Source of the DNA: Nautilus pompilius
Taxonomy: Eukaryota; Mollusca; Cephalopoda; Nautilida; Nautilidae
Length of the DNA: 64,000 bases
Direction: 5' to 3'
Assembly: GCA_018389105.1 (NCBI GenBank)
Contig: JACATO010000648.1
Location: 1,178,001-1,242,000 of the forward strand
Numbering within the stretch: the stretch's first letter is position 1; every line of letters begins with the position of its first letter. Of this stretch, positions 37,201 through 50,885 are shown piece after piece. The notes beneath the pieces were generated by a model. That model did no database searches. It saw only the letters and a program-made list of their open reading frames with translations, and was not told the origin of the DNA. The position numbers were made by a program, and so were the translations under genes.

Positions 37201-39378
37201 AATGAATCAGTATTGGCTCATTTGTGACTTTCTGCACTATATATTAAATTTTTCTTTCTATTTTCTGGACATCCTAAGCCATTCCGTGACTTTTTAATGT
37301 TTTTAAAATCATTTTAATCAAGTAGGTGCATTTTGTGCACACGTCTTAGAAACTGGTAAACATTTATCCATGTAAAATATTGCATTTTCAAAATGGTGAA
37401 AAGTTGTTGATATCTTTGAAATTTGCCAAACATCTTATATTATAGATACTTTCCTTTCCTTATGTATCAACATTATAACAACATTGTATCCCTTGATCCT
37501 TAGCAGTTTTTTTTTAGTAATGTATATATGCATAGAAAAGAAGAATATTTTTAAAATGTAACTGTTAATTTCATATATACAATAAATATTATGCTTTTTT
37601 GTATGAAAGTCAATTGTTTTTATTGAAAGAAGCTTGTGCTGAACTTTGATATAGATATAGAAATATGCAATGGGAATTTAATGTTAAAATGTTTTTTTTT
37701 TGTCATTCTAATGTAAATAGAAAGCAATGAGCATAGTATTTCAGCTGCTGTTTATTTATGAAGCTGAATTTTAAAAAAAATTTTAAAAGCAGCTGCAAAA
37801 CAAACAATAAGCACAGTCAGACTTAGACATAATTATTCCAGAGGCAATGCCAAAATTGTCTTTTACTCAGTGGTTTATTTGAAAATGAACTTCTGCACAA
37901 GAAAATTTTAATATTTTTCTTTTCTTCACACATGCACACACAGAGACAGACAGACACAGAGAGAGGTTTTAATGATAGGTATGTTGGTTTTCATATTTTT
38001 TTTGTACACAAAATATAAATTTGGTGCTTGATATAATCTTTTAAAAATATTTCACTTATTCTGTTAAACAAAAATTTTTTGAAAAGATTTTATAAATGAA
38101 GTGATTATTTTTTTGTGTAGCAGTATTAATTTTTCTTTACCTTTCGTAAATTTTAAAATATACTTTTATTTCAAATGTGTGTTGTTATTTTAACGCACTA
38201 ATAAAGAGAAAATATGCATATTATTCACAGATGAAAACCGTGTAGATAATCAGTGTGACATCCAAGAGTTCAGGATAAAGTTTAAGTAGAAATAAGAAAA
38301 TATATTTTAATATTTCATCTATAGCCAACTAAAAGTGTGTATCTTTCCTCATTTCCTTTTCATGGTCACTAAATATATTGATGACTAAAAACATTTTGCT
38401 AAAATGCATTTAGAAAAAAGCAGCAACTTGGTTCATGCTGAACATTTTACTAAACACATTGTATATAATAAATAAAGTCAAATTATCAGAGTATAAATAT
38501 GGTTAGAAGAAAAAAAAATTAAATCAGGGTTCTTCTGCTAGATACTGGATTTATTATAATTATTTTAATTTGTTCCATCATTTTATGCCTTTTTCCTACC
38601 AAGATGAACATGGCAAATTTCCATTTCATTGCAGCAAATATCTATATAAAAAAGTATTATGATGTTAAGAAACAAGTTTCAAGGAAAAACAAAAGATTCT
38701 TTGAAAGTAGTGTTTCAAACTTGTCTACAGAACACCTTTCTATAATATATTGAGCAAACTGCATAGCCATGATATTTCATAAGATCTTCATCTAAAGGAA
38801 TTTTTTCTATATATTTAATTTGAAAAAAAAAACGTCTTTTTGTCATAACATTTTCCCTCATAATAATAATAATAATAAATGCTTTTATCTCATTAAACCC
38901 CTGTTTTATTAGCTGACCAACAATTACACAAAATGTTATATTTGTACAGAGCACGGTCAAGATACACACTTTTAGCTTACTTTTGGACTTTAACTAACAT
39001 CAATTACTAAGCTTACATACTGAATCATCAAAAGTTGCAAGAGTGGGAATTTATATTCTATTTGCAACCCCCCCAAATTTGTTGCCCTAATGCCTACATC
39101 ATATTTTGAAGTAAAATTAAAAGCAAGAGACAAAGTCTTTAAAAAATGACAAATTAATTCAAAGATCATCACTGCAATCTCTGAATTCTAAAATTATTAT
39201 AAAATATTATTGTTATTGCAAAAATTTTTTTACAACCAGCTAAATTCAGCAACTCTGTTAGTCACTGTGGAATAGATTTTTAACCATGTGTATACTGCTG
39301 GAAATAGCAGGTCAGATCTTAGTTGCAAAGATGACTGCCATTAATAAGAAAAGTTGTGCTAATAGTGCTAAAGTATAA

Positions 39379-39530
39379 AGGCTGCACCCTCATTCTACAG
39401 ACGTTGAAAGATGGTTGAGAACAACCGCAGCAGGAGGATCCATAACTGAGGCATTCAGGTGTCTTCACTATGAGAAAGCTTGCTTTAAAAAGTTTTATAA
39501 AACAACTTGGGTGTTGTTTTTTTTTATAAC
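39379..39530 (+). other. Possible hAT-type C-terminal transposase scrap
   Basis: The plus frame reads RLHPHSTDVERWLRTT and then ITEAFRCLHYEKACFKKFYKT. The first part resembles the block near the C terminus of hAT transposases where a pattern like xHSxxVERxFS is conserved. Nothing else of a hAT element was found nearby and the match is short, so this is only a suggestion. Confidence 0.2.
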
Positions 39531-39844
39531 TTGTGATAATGTAGAAGAAAGCATTAATGAAATTCCCCATATTGAACAATGACGATCTTATAGATTTAAA
39601 CTTAGCTTCTGTTATATTTATTTCTTTAAAAAAATCTCTTGAATGTTAATAAAGTTAGGCATGGTTTTGGTTAACAATATTATAGCATAAAAATAAAATT
39701 TCTTATGATTAATTCATCTATTTCTCATAATATTACCTGAATTATAGTTGGAATTAACAACCTTTCTAAAATCTAGAGAAGCATGATTAAATTAAACAAA
39801 CATTTTTAAATTTAAGGTAAAAAAGGTTGAGTTAGCTGTTTTAT

Positions 39845-39871
39845 ATACATACATACATACATACATACATA
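39845..39871. repeat. (ATAC)n microsatellite
   Basis: About 6.5 units of the tetranucleotide ATAC. Confidence 0.95.
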
Positions 39872-40567
39872 TGCATTATTTTTGTTTCCATGTCACAGTT
39901 TTGGGAATTGGACGTGATCATAGCTATTAAACAGTTATAAGTGAAATTCTCATTTTTCTGAAAAACAAAATCCAAAAAATTCACTATTTTCAAATAAACC
40001 ACAAATAAATGATTTTTTAGGGGAAAAGAAGTAAAAAAATTAGCAGAACTTTAATATACGTATATACCAGGTGACCATAAAGTTAGTTACTACAAAATAG
40101 GTCAAGAAGAATGTATTTCCACTTTGCTGTGAGATGATGCGACAACTAGTCTGCCATTTTTTTCCTGTTCTGTTTTTTAAAAACACTAAATTAAAGAATA
40201 CTGAATATAATAGTTGATTCCTTTTTTGTACAATGCTTAGCCATGAATCAAATAAAGAAAAAAAAATTAATTGGATTATAGAGAATGAAAATTACAAGGC
40301 CTAATCCCCTCCTAAAGTTTCTGGAAAATTTACACACTATTTAAAAGAAGTTCCACAAGTTGATTAAGTTAATACTTATCTCAAGATAAACTAACAATTG
40401 TGGTTATGTTTAAACATAGACAGCAGCTGAAGTTTTAATGCTTGGAAATTTTTTTAATGTACTTGTAAAACTGATGTGGCTAGCCTTTAATGAAATTTCT
40501 ACTGATGCCATGGTAGTTTGGCCACTTATTACGATGCTAATATGTTTTAGAAAAGGTAAGTGAAGAT

Positions 40568-40600
40568 AAAAAAAAAAAAAATATATATATATATATATAT
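40568..40600. repeat. A-run followed by (AT)n
   Basis: About 14 A followed by about 10 AT units. Confidence 0.95.
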
Positions 40601-43600
40601 GAACATTTTTATCCAGATGCTCTCATAGGTGCATGATATAATTCATTTCAGGACTTTAGGGGAACCAAGGGAAGAAGCTGAATGCCTTGATTCATCTTCT
40701 AGACTTTGGTCAAATGAGAGAAGTGGCATGTAGATCACTAAAATGGCGGGCAGTGTACCAAGCAGAATTGATGTGTGCTTCAATAGATAAAATTTTTTTC
40801 CACCATGCCAGACTACAGTAGTCCATACAATCAGCTGAAACATTCAGATTTAAGGTTTTTCTCCAAACTCAGGTGCAGCCTCCAGATTTAAATTACTGAA
40901 ACATGAGAATCATTGAAGAAGAGTATGCACTGACAATATGCAGGACCTTAATAGACATGTCTTCTGTCCAGACCTTTCAAGGCATTTTATTCCTTTTGGA
41001 CAGAAGGGTTTTCTTAGAGCTATTACACCTTTTGTAGTCAAGTTAACAGAGATGAAGTTAAACCATTCTTTTGCTCATTTCTGTTACATGGGCGATTCAG
41101 CAAGGAAATCTTCACATTAGGTGAAAATATGTTGAGAAATGGCATGTTCTTAACATGGAGTCATTGATGAAAGATTTACAGGTTGCTTTGCCAAAGCAAT
41201 GACATTCACCTTGGTGAACTTCATGATAATACTGGCCACAGATCCAGAGAAATATCAAGATCTCTGGTACTCAGTCTGTCAGTGACTGGCCATACTTTGA
41301 ATGGGCTAATGCATGACCTTGGGAAATTGGAGAAATATCATAGTATTTGTTTGCTTTTGGTATGGTGATAGTGGACACTGGTTATCTGTCCACCTAGACA
41401 TTCAATATGTACATTCCACTCATATACATTCATTTAAGGGGGTGGCCAAATTAACATGGTAGCAAATTACCCTAGTAGTTCCAAATTTGTTTAATGTGTA
41501 CAGAAAATATATCATCATAGTTTTTTTTTAAGTGATAGATTTACTATAGAATGGCATAATGTGTCCTCTTCAATTAAAACATTTGCTCTAAGAAAATTGT
41601 ATTATGAAATATGGCAAGATTTCTAGTTGTTTCCTATAAACAGTAGGCAACTGAAACTACTTGTGATTACACTACAGTGCTGCTTAGTTAGTTTCTCTGT
41701 AAGCACTAAATTCAAAACATTGCCTCCTTTTCAGATCTGTTTAGGCTTTCTAAAAAAAGGAAATGAAAACCATGTCAGTTTATGCTTAAATGAATTAATA
41801 AAGTAAGTTAATTTGTAAAACTACCAGTGCTTTCTGAATGCCATTAAATATCAATTGTTCAAAACTTCTTGGTATGCAAATCCACATTTATAGATACTTT
41901 ATATTAAAATATATAAAGATGTATTATAATGTTGGAAAAAGAATTGGGGCTAATTTTATTGACTTTTAACTCACAAAGAGAAACAAAAGATTAAAATATT
42001 TTGTTTAAATTATAAGGTGATTTAGAGAACTAAAGATTATGCAAGTACAGATCTAATATTTATTGCAATAAAATATATTATTTACACTTTTATTAACTAA
42101 ATGAATGTACAGAATTTTATATCACATTTCATTTTTCTTTTGAACTTTTTTGAAATGTAGGTTCTAAAAGATTAGTAATAGTTTTTTATGAATCTCAGAA
42201 ACCAAGATATAAACATTAAAAATTAAAATTTTAGTAGGTTTGTGTCAGATTTTTAAAAAAAAAATTCAGTAGGGTAGCCAGTGGTTTATTTCTTGATCAG
42301 CTGATAGAAAATGATTTAAATTTATAAGATTTCTATTATTAGCTACAACAAAAGCAGCAAGTTAAGAGTGCTTTCTCTTTTCTTAGCATGCATGTTTGAG
42401 CTGTATGAAAATAGTAAAGAAGAAACCAAAAAAAAGAAAAATGTTTGAAATTTTTAAAAAGGTTTTAGGTCACACATTTTTGTACTGTTACATAATAGCA
42501 TAATAGTTATGGTGTGGATCAATCGATTTTGACCAAAGACTTCAAAAATTATTTCATTAGGAGGAGAGCAGGAAAAATCATTTTTGTTATTCTGCTTGTA
42601 TTAATCCCCCCCCCCAAATTGTCCTGAAAAGCAATTCCAAATTTTAAGTACAAATAATTGAAAAAGGCTTAACAAAAAATCTTGGTGGCCCTAGAAGATG
42701 AAAAATGTGTGGAAAAATGCTTAAAACAGATTTTAAAAAACAAAAGAATTATTTGCATATAGCAAAATAGAATTCACTGTTATGTGAATATTTTGAATAA
42801 AATTTGTTTTAAACCTACAAATACAAATTTTAAAAATAACTATAAATGAATGTTTTGATATTTTGTATAGAGAAGCCATACCATAATTACTTAACTGTAA
42901 AATTTTCTCCTTATATCATTTTTAAAGACTAAAATGACACGATTTAAGAGAACAATTTAGCTCTCTGATGAGACAGATTAACAAATGGCAATGAGTGAGT
43001 GAGCCATCAGGCACACTGACAAAAGAAAAGCTGGTGTCTACATAGAGCAGTAAAGTTCCATTAGATGCATGAAGATGGAGGAGAAAATGTTGTCTTCCTG
43101 GATGGACCTTAAATGACCTGACATTTTATTTACAAATATACTGTGATTAATTGCTAAGCTAATCTTTTCAATATCCAGTTACAACTCATTCCAGGCTGGA
43201 CTGAGCTGGTAGTTTGAAAAGTATTCATCTTTAATTTATTAGAAATTCTGGGTATAGAGACTTAAGGCATTAATTTGACTCTTTCAGATCTTTTAGATAT
43301 CTTAAAAATCTTTCTTAACATTTGTTTACAGGTTTTCCCTTGGTTAATAAACCTGAAAATATCTATAAACATGAAAACAGTAAAGAATTTATTTATTCAG
43401 ATGATTAGAGAGATGACAGGTACTGCAGCCACAAGTTTAAATCATAGAAGATAGAAGTCTACATGATTATGGGAATATGCATATGAATAATTTCCGTAAT
43501 TATTGTTTGTAAGAGCTGTGGTGCATGTGTGAGAGAGCATAAACATTTTCATTTTCAATAATGTTAGTGTTAATGTTTAACTATTTTCCCATCTTAAATT

Positions 43601-45987
43601 ACTAAAGTTGTAATAATTCTAATTATGTAGATTAAAGAAAAAAATATTAAAGTTATCTACATTTCCACAAATGTATAATTAAAAGTACTTAGAAAATGTT
43701 CAGAAGGTAAAATTTTTGGGATACATCTATCATCTTCAATACTAACAGCGAGTCTCTTTAAAACTCTGGTAAAATAGTCTTTTAATAGAGCACCTCTCTC
43801 TTGTTATCTGTGAATTTGTTGCAAATCGATGTACTTGTGAGGTCAAGCTGAGGCATCAATGAAACTTGCAAATTTGCGGAGATGCTTTTTGAATGTTCTA
43901 GAAGCATCTCTGAGCCTCTAAAGCCTCTGTGTGAGAAGTAGTAGTGTGTACATGCAGTGTCTTTCCTCTGCTTTGCAACCCGGTAAGCATCCACAATGTC
44001 TTATCCCAGTTTAGTTTAGTTTAGTTTTTTTTTTTTTTTTTTACATATTTTGACTGTTATGTTATATATTTGTTAAGATATGTATGTGTACTGTTCTAAT
44101 ATCCTTTGTTTTTAGCCTTTCCTGCATTATGTAGTGTGTGTAAGTATTTACTCGTGGTTTTTAGTGCAATATTTATGGTCAAAAAGTGTTTCTTGGGTAC
44201 ATATGAAAAGATCATGGTGGTATCCATGAAATTTGCTATTCATGATTGTTTCTGGAATGGATCTATCATGGATAACGATACACTTACCATTTATATTAAA
44301 AATAAAAAAAAGGGTGGTTGGGTTTATTCTGAAAGAATCAGCCTTGTATATACAAGCACTTATAACAATGGTTTTAAATAAAATATACTTATTTTCAAAA
44401 TTTGTATTCAGTTTATTATGATAAACATTCATTTTAATGAAATATGTATATATGCAAAATTGGTAACAAGTTGAAGGGCTGAAAATTTCTAGGCAGTTAA
44501 TTCATGCACATTTAAAACAAAAACAGAAAAGCAAATGGTGGTGGTAAGAAAATAAGTAAAATCAAAACAAAAATATAGATAAAATTAAATATAGCTCATT
44601 GTACAATAAAGTATAAAAGAACATTCCTGAAATTGGAAAATAGGTGCAATGCATTGTTTTTTCTTAAATATACTATAGATTAGTGAATGAGCATTGTCAA
44701 CAAAGAGTACTAAAATAGTTTGGTACATTAAAAGCATAAACAGAAATTAATAAGAAATAGTTTTCTTTTTGTGATCTAGTGTTTTGTCTAATTTTACACT
44801 GTAGGTATCTAAATTTTCAGGTACTGCATTCATAAATAAATTTCTAGTTGCCATTATTTGTTGTTTCTTTTTTTTAAAAACAAAACCGAATTCTTCGCTA
44901 TTTTTGTTTTACTCCTAATCGTAATCCTTGTCCATTTTTTTTTAGTTTTTAAGTTACAAAACAAAACAAAAAAAAAAACAACACTTTCTTTCAAATTTTT
45001 TTTTTAAATATACAGGTGGATAAAATCTATTTGTCTTCATAATTTTTTTTTCAATCTAAAAAAAAAAAAAAAGTCAACACTAATATTATTTCATTTGGAA
45101 AAATAAATTCTTTGCCTTCATTCTGAGTGGTTGCAGAGAAGTCTGTAGACTAGTTATTTCCATTAGGTATTTAGAGCTGAGTTTCATTTTAATACTGGGT
45201 TGAGTCAGATGGAAGCATACAAACACTTTTAACCAATGGTCTGAAGCATATGATAATCATAATTTAAGGTGCCCATCTGTAGAATATCTTGAATTGAAAG
45301 AGAAATTGCTTGCAATCTGTGTATTCTGTAATAACAAGACATTCTCTTTTATATACAGTTAGGAAAGCTCGGTTATTTTATTCAATAAAATAATATGCAG
45401 TTCTTTTTGTCAGATTTTATATGCAACAGAATGATTGTGCTCAGACTTCATTTGAAATCTTATAATTTGATTTAGTGTTTAGATTTTAAAACTTCTCCTT
45501 TGAAAGGATTTCAAAAAGTGAAATATTAAAAGAATGTCTTTGTACCTTAGTTTAGTTTTTAACTGAAGAGAAATATATAAATAAATGAAGTACACCTATA
45601 ACTATTTGATGTAGAGTAAATGGAGGAACTTAGCCATAATTATTGTTAAAATTTTCATCAACATTAATAATCAAAATGACTTGGAGAAATTCTCATTAAA
45701 ATATAGAACATTTTGGGGAAGGAGCATTTAGCAAAGTCTTAAAGAGAAATCATTATTGGTCTCTACAGCAAAGAACTGATTTGAAAAAAATTACATCATG
45801 AAACTGTAATAATTCTGATGTGCAAGCAGATTAAATAAGATTTTTTCATAACTCCAAAGTGATGGTAGTGCACACTATATTTTCTATAAATGGTGTCTAA
45901 ATATTAATATGAACATTTTAGGAGTGCAAAGAAAATTAGTTCACCCCCAATATAACTCAAAACTGCATTTTATTATACAAGTTAATA

Positions 45988-47213
45988 TTAGGTTGTTACA
46001 AAAGTTTTGTCAGTTTTATATTATGTTAATTTTGAGTTAATTTTTTGCATGCTTGTGAAGGTGTATATAGATAAGTTATATATATTGTCTTGTAGTGTGT
46101 ACTTTGGCATACATTATGCAAAAACTACCTTTTTAAAAATCATAAAATGGATATTTGTTTCAGGGTTCTAAGTGAAGTGTGGGTAGAAAAGTTTTTTTGT
46201 GCCATTTTGCTTCACAAGTTCAAATTAGGCCACAGAACAAGTGAGGCAACTTGCAACATTAAGCAAGCATGTGGCGAGGACAGCAAATGAGCGCACAGTA
46301 CAACGATGGTTTGCAAAGTTTTGATCAGATGTGAGCCTTGAAGATAAAGTAACATAGCAGTTGTCCTTCCAGCTGTGATGACAACTGTTTGAAAGCCTCA
46401 GTTGAAGCAAACCAATCCAACGAGAGAAATTGCTGGAGAGCTTGACATAAGAACTACAACTATTTCCTGGCACATCTTGACGCAATCGACATGGTGAAAA
46501 AGCTGGACAAGTGGGCGCCTCACAAGTTGAATGAATGAAAAAATTGTTGATTGGAGATCCGCTCTTTGCTTGTCACACGAAACAGCAATGACCCATTTCT
46601 TTGTGTGTGATGAAAATCACAAACAATGAGCACAGTGGTCAACAGAGACAAGGCACCTAACCACATTCCAAAACTCAGCCTCCACCCAGAGGAGGTCATG
46701 ACTAATGTCTGCTGGACTGCAACTGGCGTTATCCACTATAACTTCTTGCAACCTGGAGAAACCATCACAGCTGAAAGGTATTGTCATGAATTAAATGTTG
46801 TTCATCAGTAACTCTCCCAATGAGAACTGCCATTGGTGAATCAAAGAGGCCCAATCCTGCTCCACGACAATGCTCGTCCTTATGTTGCAAAAGTGACTCT
46901 TCGGAAACTGCACATTTTGGAGTACGAAGTTCTCCCTCCCCGGCCTATTCACCAGACCTTTCTCCCACAGAGTAAGACCTTTTCAAACACCTTGACAGCT
47001 TCCTCCATATGAAATCCTTCTCCACCAAGCAGCAATTGTAACTGCCTTCCAACAGTTTAGCAACTCCAGAAATCCAGACTTTTTTCAAAATGGTATAAAT
47101 GCACTTGTAACTCATTGGCAGAAGTGTATTGATTGAAATGGAACTGACTTTGATTAATAAACTTCACGTTCAGCAACAATAAACAAACCGACAAAACCTT
47201 TGTAACAAACTAA
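45988..47213 (+). mobile_element. Mariner element of the cecropia/Hsmar1-like lineage, full length
   Basis: A 1226-bp element flanked by TA at 45986-45987 and 47214-47215. The left end begins TTAGGTTGTTACAAAAGTT. The right end, read inverted, begins TTAGTTTGTTACAAAGGTT, giving imperfect terminal repeats of about 28 bp. The TTAGGTTG start is shared by Hsmar1-type elements (family knowledge). It is unrelated in detail to the three CGAGGTCTG-ended mariners in this window, so at least two mariner lineages invaded. The transposase is heavily degraded, so this insertion is older than the other family. Confidence 0.9.
46150..47140 (+). pseudogene. Cecropia/Hsmar1-like mariner transposase, decayed
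   Basis: Blocks recognised on the plus strand in shifting frames: TANERTVQRWFAKF (about 46271-46320), the first helix-turn-helix; TREIAGELDI-like (about 46417-46450); STVVNRDKAPNHIPK and EEVMTNVCWTATGVIHY, then FLQPGETITAERY (46629-46780), the stretch after the first catalytic Asp; an HDNARP-like segment near 46860-46885 with the second Asp region; YSPDLSPTE (about 46944-46970), where the third residue reads Glu followed by a stop in place of Asp-Tyr; FKHLDSFL after it; and a C terminus resembling NGINALVTHWQKCID. Many stops and frameshifts. No product is possible. Confidence 0.88.
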
Positions 47214-47362
47214 TAACATTGATTGAGATCATTTTAATATATTTATAACATGTGAAATTGAAAATTATGCAAAGAAATGAGACAAAAATGATTTCCTAAT
47301 GTGAAAGATGTTTCAGTAAACAATGACTTAGCAAAGTAGCATTAGACGTAAAAACAATCTAA

Positions 47363-47560
47363 TTTGCTGATGATGTCCAAATTCTGCTCATGGTGGGCCA
47401 ACATATCTTTCCTTAAAAGCTGCTGCATCTTGAACATTTATGGATTTTCACAAGTTGAGGCTCTATATTATTGAAACAAAACACAACATGTTTGGTTATT
47501 TACTCTTGGGTTTTTGTAAATTAGTAAGGAAGTATCTCAACACAAATTCTTCACAACAAT
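47363..47560 (+). mobile_element. Possible LINE reverse-transcriptase fragment
   Basis: The plus strand reads FADDVQILLM at 47363-47392, matching the FADD/YADD catalytic box of non-LTR reverse transcriptases. It is followed after frame changes by LHLEHLWIFTS and KTKHNMFGYLLL, which resemble the segment after the box (two short helices, then a N.xKTxxMxFG pattern). No other RT motif is adjacent. It may be a detached fragment of the same kind of LINE as at 49536-52800. Confidence 0.35.
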
Positions 47561-49290
47561 GGGATCATCCTGCCACATCATGCAAAAAATGACTTAAGGT
47601 TTTAAAATATAAAAATTCTGATAAATTCTTTGAATAAATTTGAAAGTAGTTGTCAAGAACTTAGTAGAATTATTTCCACTCTACATTGACTGACTTCTAA
47701 AATCTATGGTGACTTAACTATCTTGTTTCAACTAGTTCTGGTATTTTAAATTTTAATTTCCAATACTTTTGGCAGTGTAAAACAAAACAGAAAAGAAAGA
47801 AATTTATTAGCATATTGAATGTTTTCTAATGTTCTAAGTGTTTCATTTCTGCAGATCTGATTTGTCTTTAAAAGCATTCTCAATAAAATAAGAAGTTGCA
47901 CTCCCAAGACAATTTGGCAATGCTGATAGGTCCAAAATGCATTGAGGTGATAGTATTGTCACATTAGCAAAAAAGTTGATAAATAGCCAAAGAGGATGAT
48001 ATAAATTTGGCAGAACTTTAATCAGCTGGCATGATAAATATTTGCAAGCTCATATATTCACAATTGACTAATGAAGGTGGGGATTTTGGCAAACTAGAGG
48101 TGGTTGTAATAACTGACATTGCCTGCTGTTGATTTGTTTATACCTAAATTTGCAATGATATGAGCCATAGAAATGACTATAATCTGGAAGAAATGAATTG
48201 CTGTCATTGTAGACAAGGATAGAAAGGCCAAATAATGAAGTCAATGACATTATGTAAAGTATGCCTAAATTTCAAATTATTTAGTAAAAAAAAATAGATT
48301 ATTTTATATTCGCAATTTTTGTAACATGATTTTTTTCTATTGTAATATTTTAGAGCAGCTTCCACATTATTATTATAGTAAAGAGAATTTAAATCTTCAC
48401 ATTTACTAATGATAAGGACATAGTTTAAGCGTTCATTTATATCCTTAATGCAAATATAGCTAGATGTATGTACATAACTTTTGAAATAGGCATTATTAAT
48501 CTTGTCACATGTATTTTTATAGCCATGCATTATACAAATTTCCTTTATCAAGATTTGAATAGATGCAAATGTTAGAGGCAGTAAAAAAATTGGGTTGTAA
48601 TAAAAAAAAAATGTAACCAGTAATATATACCACAAAATAACTTGTAGTAGTCTGCAATAATTCTGCCAGAATGACACCTTGAATAAGTACATACATATCA
48701 ATGTTTTCATAATGTAGATAATCTTTTAGGTCATATAAACTTTTACAAAAGTTGCATAATGATCTGAAGTATATTGCTTTAGTATAGTCTTCTACCTTCT
48801 GATGAGTCATCAGTCATTTTGATAATAATAATCTATTTGGTCCTGGAGTATGGTGCAGTTTATTTTGTGCAGATTTGCAATGTTTTGTTCTCTCTCCTTT
48901 TTACTTTCTTTGTGGAGTTAATGAGCTTGCTGGAAATTTTGACCTTTTCTTTCTAATTAGTAAGATTCTGTTCCAGGCAGTGTGTACATGTATGTGCTCT
49001 TATATAATGGTACACTGAAATTGTTTAAGGAAATCCAACAATAACTTTTTTATCTATGTTAAATGTTAGGTGTATCACAGTGATCTCTTCTGTTACCAAT
49101 GGCATCCGTATCAGTCAAAGGGGCAGATATTCAATATGGATTTAAACTGTAATTGTAGAGATTCATTAAAATGTCACACTATTAGCTTTTCTGATCAGTT
49201 GAAAATGATGAAACAACAAATTTATCCAGATAACTTTTGCTGCCATGCTATTTTAGTCAAATATTTGAACTAGAAATATATATCAGTTTC
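47561..49290. other. AT-rich intron-like stretch
   Basis: No exon recognised. The longest open frame is 168 codons on the minus strand at 48204-48710, with AT-driven composition (Ile, Leu, Tyr, Asn, Cys) and no motif I know. I do not consider it a gene. Confidence 0.5.
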
Positions 49291-49375
49291 CTCAAGGTAG
49301 CTCAGTTGTCAGTATGATGGCAGATAGTTTTGAAAGTGATTGAGAAGATGTGAAACTGCAAACTTCAATCACAGG
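49291..49375 (+). repeat. Candidate tRNA-derived SINE head
   Basis: TAGCTCAGTTG at 49298-49308 is a good match to the RNA polymerase III A box, within a tRNA-like AAGGTAGCTCAGTTGTCAG context. AACTTCAATCA at about 49361-49371 is a weak B box. The spacing of about 60 bp is long but tolerable for a SINE. No A-rich tail or duplicated target was established. It lies just upstream of the LINE relic. Confidence 0.35.
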
Positions 49376-50885
49376 GTAATAGTGATATAAATCCTGTTCT
49401 TAACATTCATAAGAACATAAGAATCACTAAAATGTAAAGACCTATGAGATTTTATTAATGCATATATATTCAAATTTTAGAAGGCAGTTTAAATTCAGTA
49501 AATTGAGATTAATCATTTTTTTATAGATTCTTGCAGAAAAGCCATCAGAAAAAGGAACAAAAACAATCTAGATGGATGAATCCTGAAATACTGCATCTAA
49601 TCCACAGAAAGAGAAACTCTTCAAAAGGGCAGTCTTCAGTTTGGTGAGTGTGCTTATAATGTTATTGTAGCTAAACAGAATTACAGGAAAGTCTTCAGAT
49701 ATTATTAAACATATACCAAAGTGAGAGAGATAGTGTGCATGTGTTAAAGGCAAAACAGCATGATGGGAAAACAACCATTTAAAGGCTACCAGGAAAATGT
49801 AATTGACGATAAGGAAACTGCTGATATGATAACCTCAATAATCTTGCTAATGTTTTTATTCAGGGATTCAGGGAAATAATGGGCCAATTCAAATGCTGAA
49901 AAACCTTTGTACATCCTAATATTGATAATATTGCCTTTGTGGATGGAAAGAAGGAACAACTTTGATTAGCCATCTTAAATTATATAAAGCAGATATGTTA
50001 CCTTTTAGGTAAAAATTTTAGGAAATCAAAATATTGGGAAACAGGCCAATGTTTGCTTAAAAAAGAAAGGCAGGCTCTAGGAGTTAGCTTATTAAATCTA
50101 GATTAGTTTAACATAAATTTTATCAAACTTCTTGAAAGTAACACAGGTTTGGAGGAAATAATTTGATTAGAGAGTCAGTATGACTTTCATTTTGGCCTAA
50201 CTGATAGGATAGAGTTCCTTGAAGGTGTCACTAATAACTTGGGCAAAAGTAACAGTATGGGTGGTCTTTATATTGATTTTCATAAAGCATTTGATGCAGT
50301 TCTACATAAAATATTTTGTAGACAGATACAAATCCTTTTCTGTATAAGTAGTAATCTTTTGTTATGGATTGTCTTGTTATTTACATAATAGAACTTTATT
50401 TTAGATGGTGGGTACTGTGTCAGGGGGTTTCCTTAGCAATAAGAGTTGACAATCTGCTTTAAATCATTAGGATTGATTGGACTAAAAATGTTCAAATAAA
50501 CTGTATAAAATAGATAGTGCTATCATTACAACAGTAGTGGTTGAGGATTTTGATATAATAAATAATAGTACCCAAACAAGTCAGCAGCAATGCATGGGTA
50601 GTACCAATCTTTTTAGAATGCTAAACTGTACTATAAATAGAAACATTTTGGAAGTTCTAATGTCTCTCTCTCTCTATAAGATATTAGTTAGATCACTTTT
50701 GGACTATGCATTACAGGCATCAAATCCTAATGCAAAGAACATCAGTATTTTAGAGAAAATTCAGAGGTTATATAGGATGATTAGTAATATGCATAGTTAT
50801 GAAGATTTAAAATATTTTGGTTGCCAAGTTTAGCCTATAGTGCTAAAGTATTTTTCTGGTAAGGAATACAAAAATTTAAATATAA

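Larger units (their letters stand above)
37201..45985. other. Long AT-rich intron-like stretch
   Basis: About 8.8 kb with no exon recognised. Two less AT-rich islands stand out. 39310-39540 carries a possible hAT fragment (separate entry). 40620-41450 has short open frames but no motif I can name. A C10 run lies at 42606-42615. A small perfect 9-bp stem with a 14-nt loop lies at 43879-43910. Confidence 0.5.

Noticed and set aside
43879-43910. Perfect 9-bp stem, 14-nt loop (GAGATGCTT...AAGCATCTC)
   Set aside because: A single short hairpin with no flanking evidence for an RNA gene or a regulatory role.
43782-43994. 70-codon minus-strand open frame with a plus-strand GTAAGC donor-like site nearby
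   Set aside because: No family resemblance and no matching acceptor or teneurin motif. Probably chance.
48204-48710. 168-codon minus-strand open frame
   Set aside because: Long for AT-rich DNA, but its composition is AT-driven, it has no recognisable domain, and no splice or promoter context was seen.
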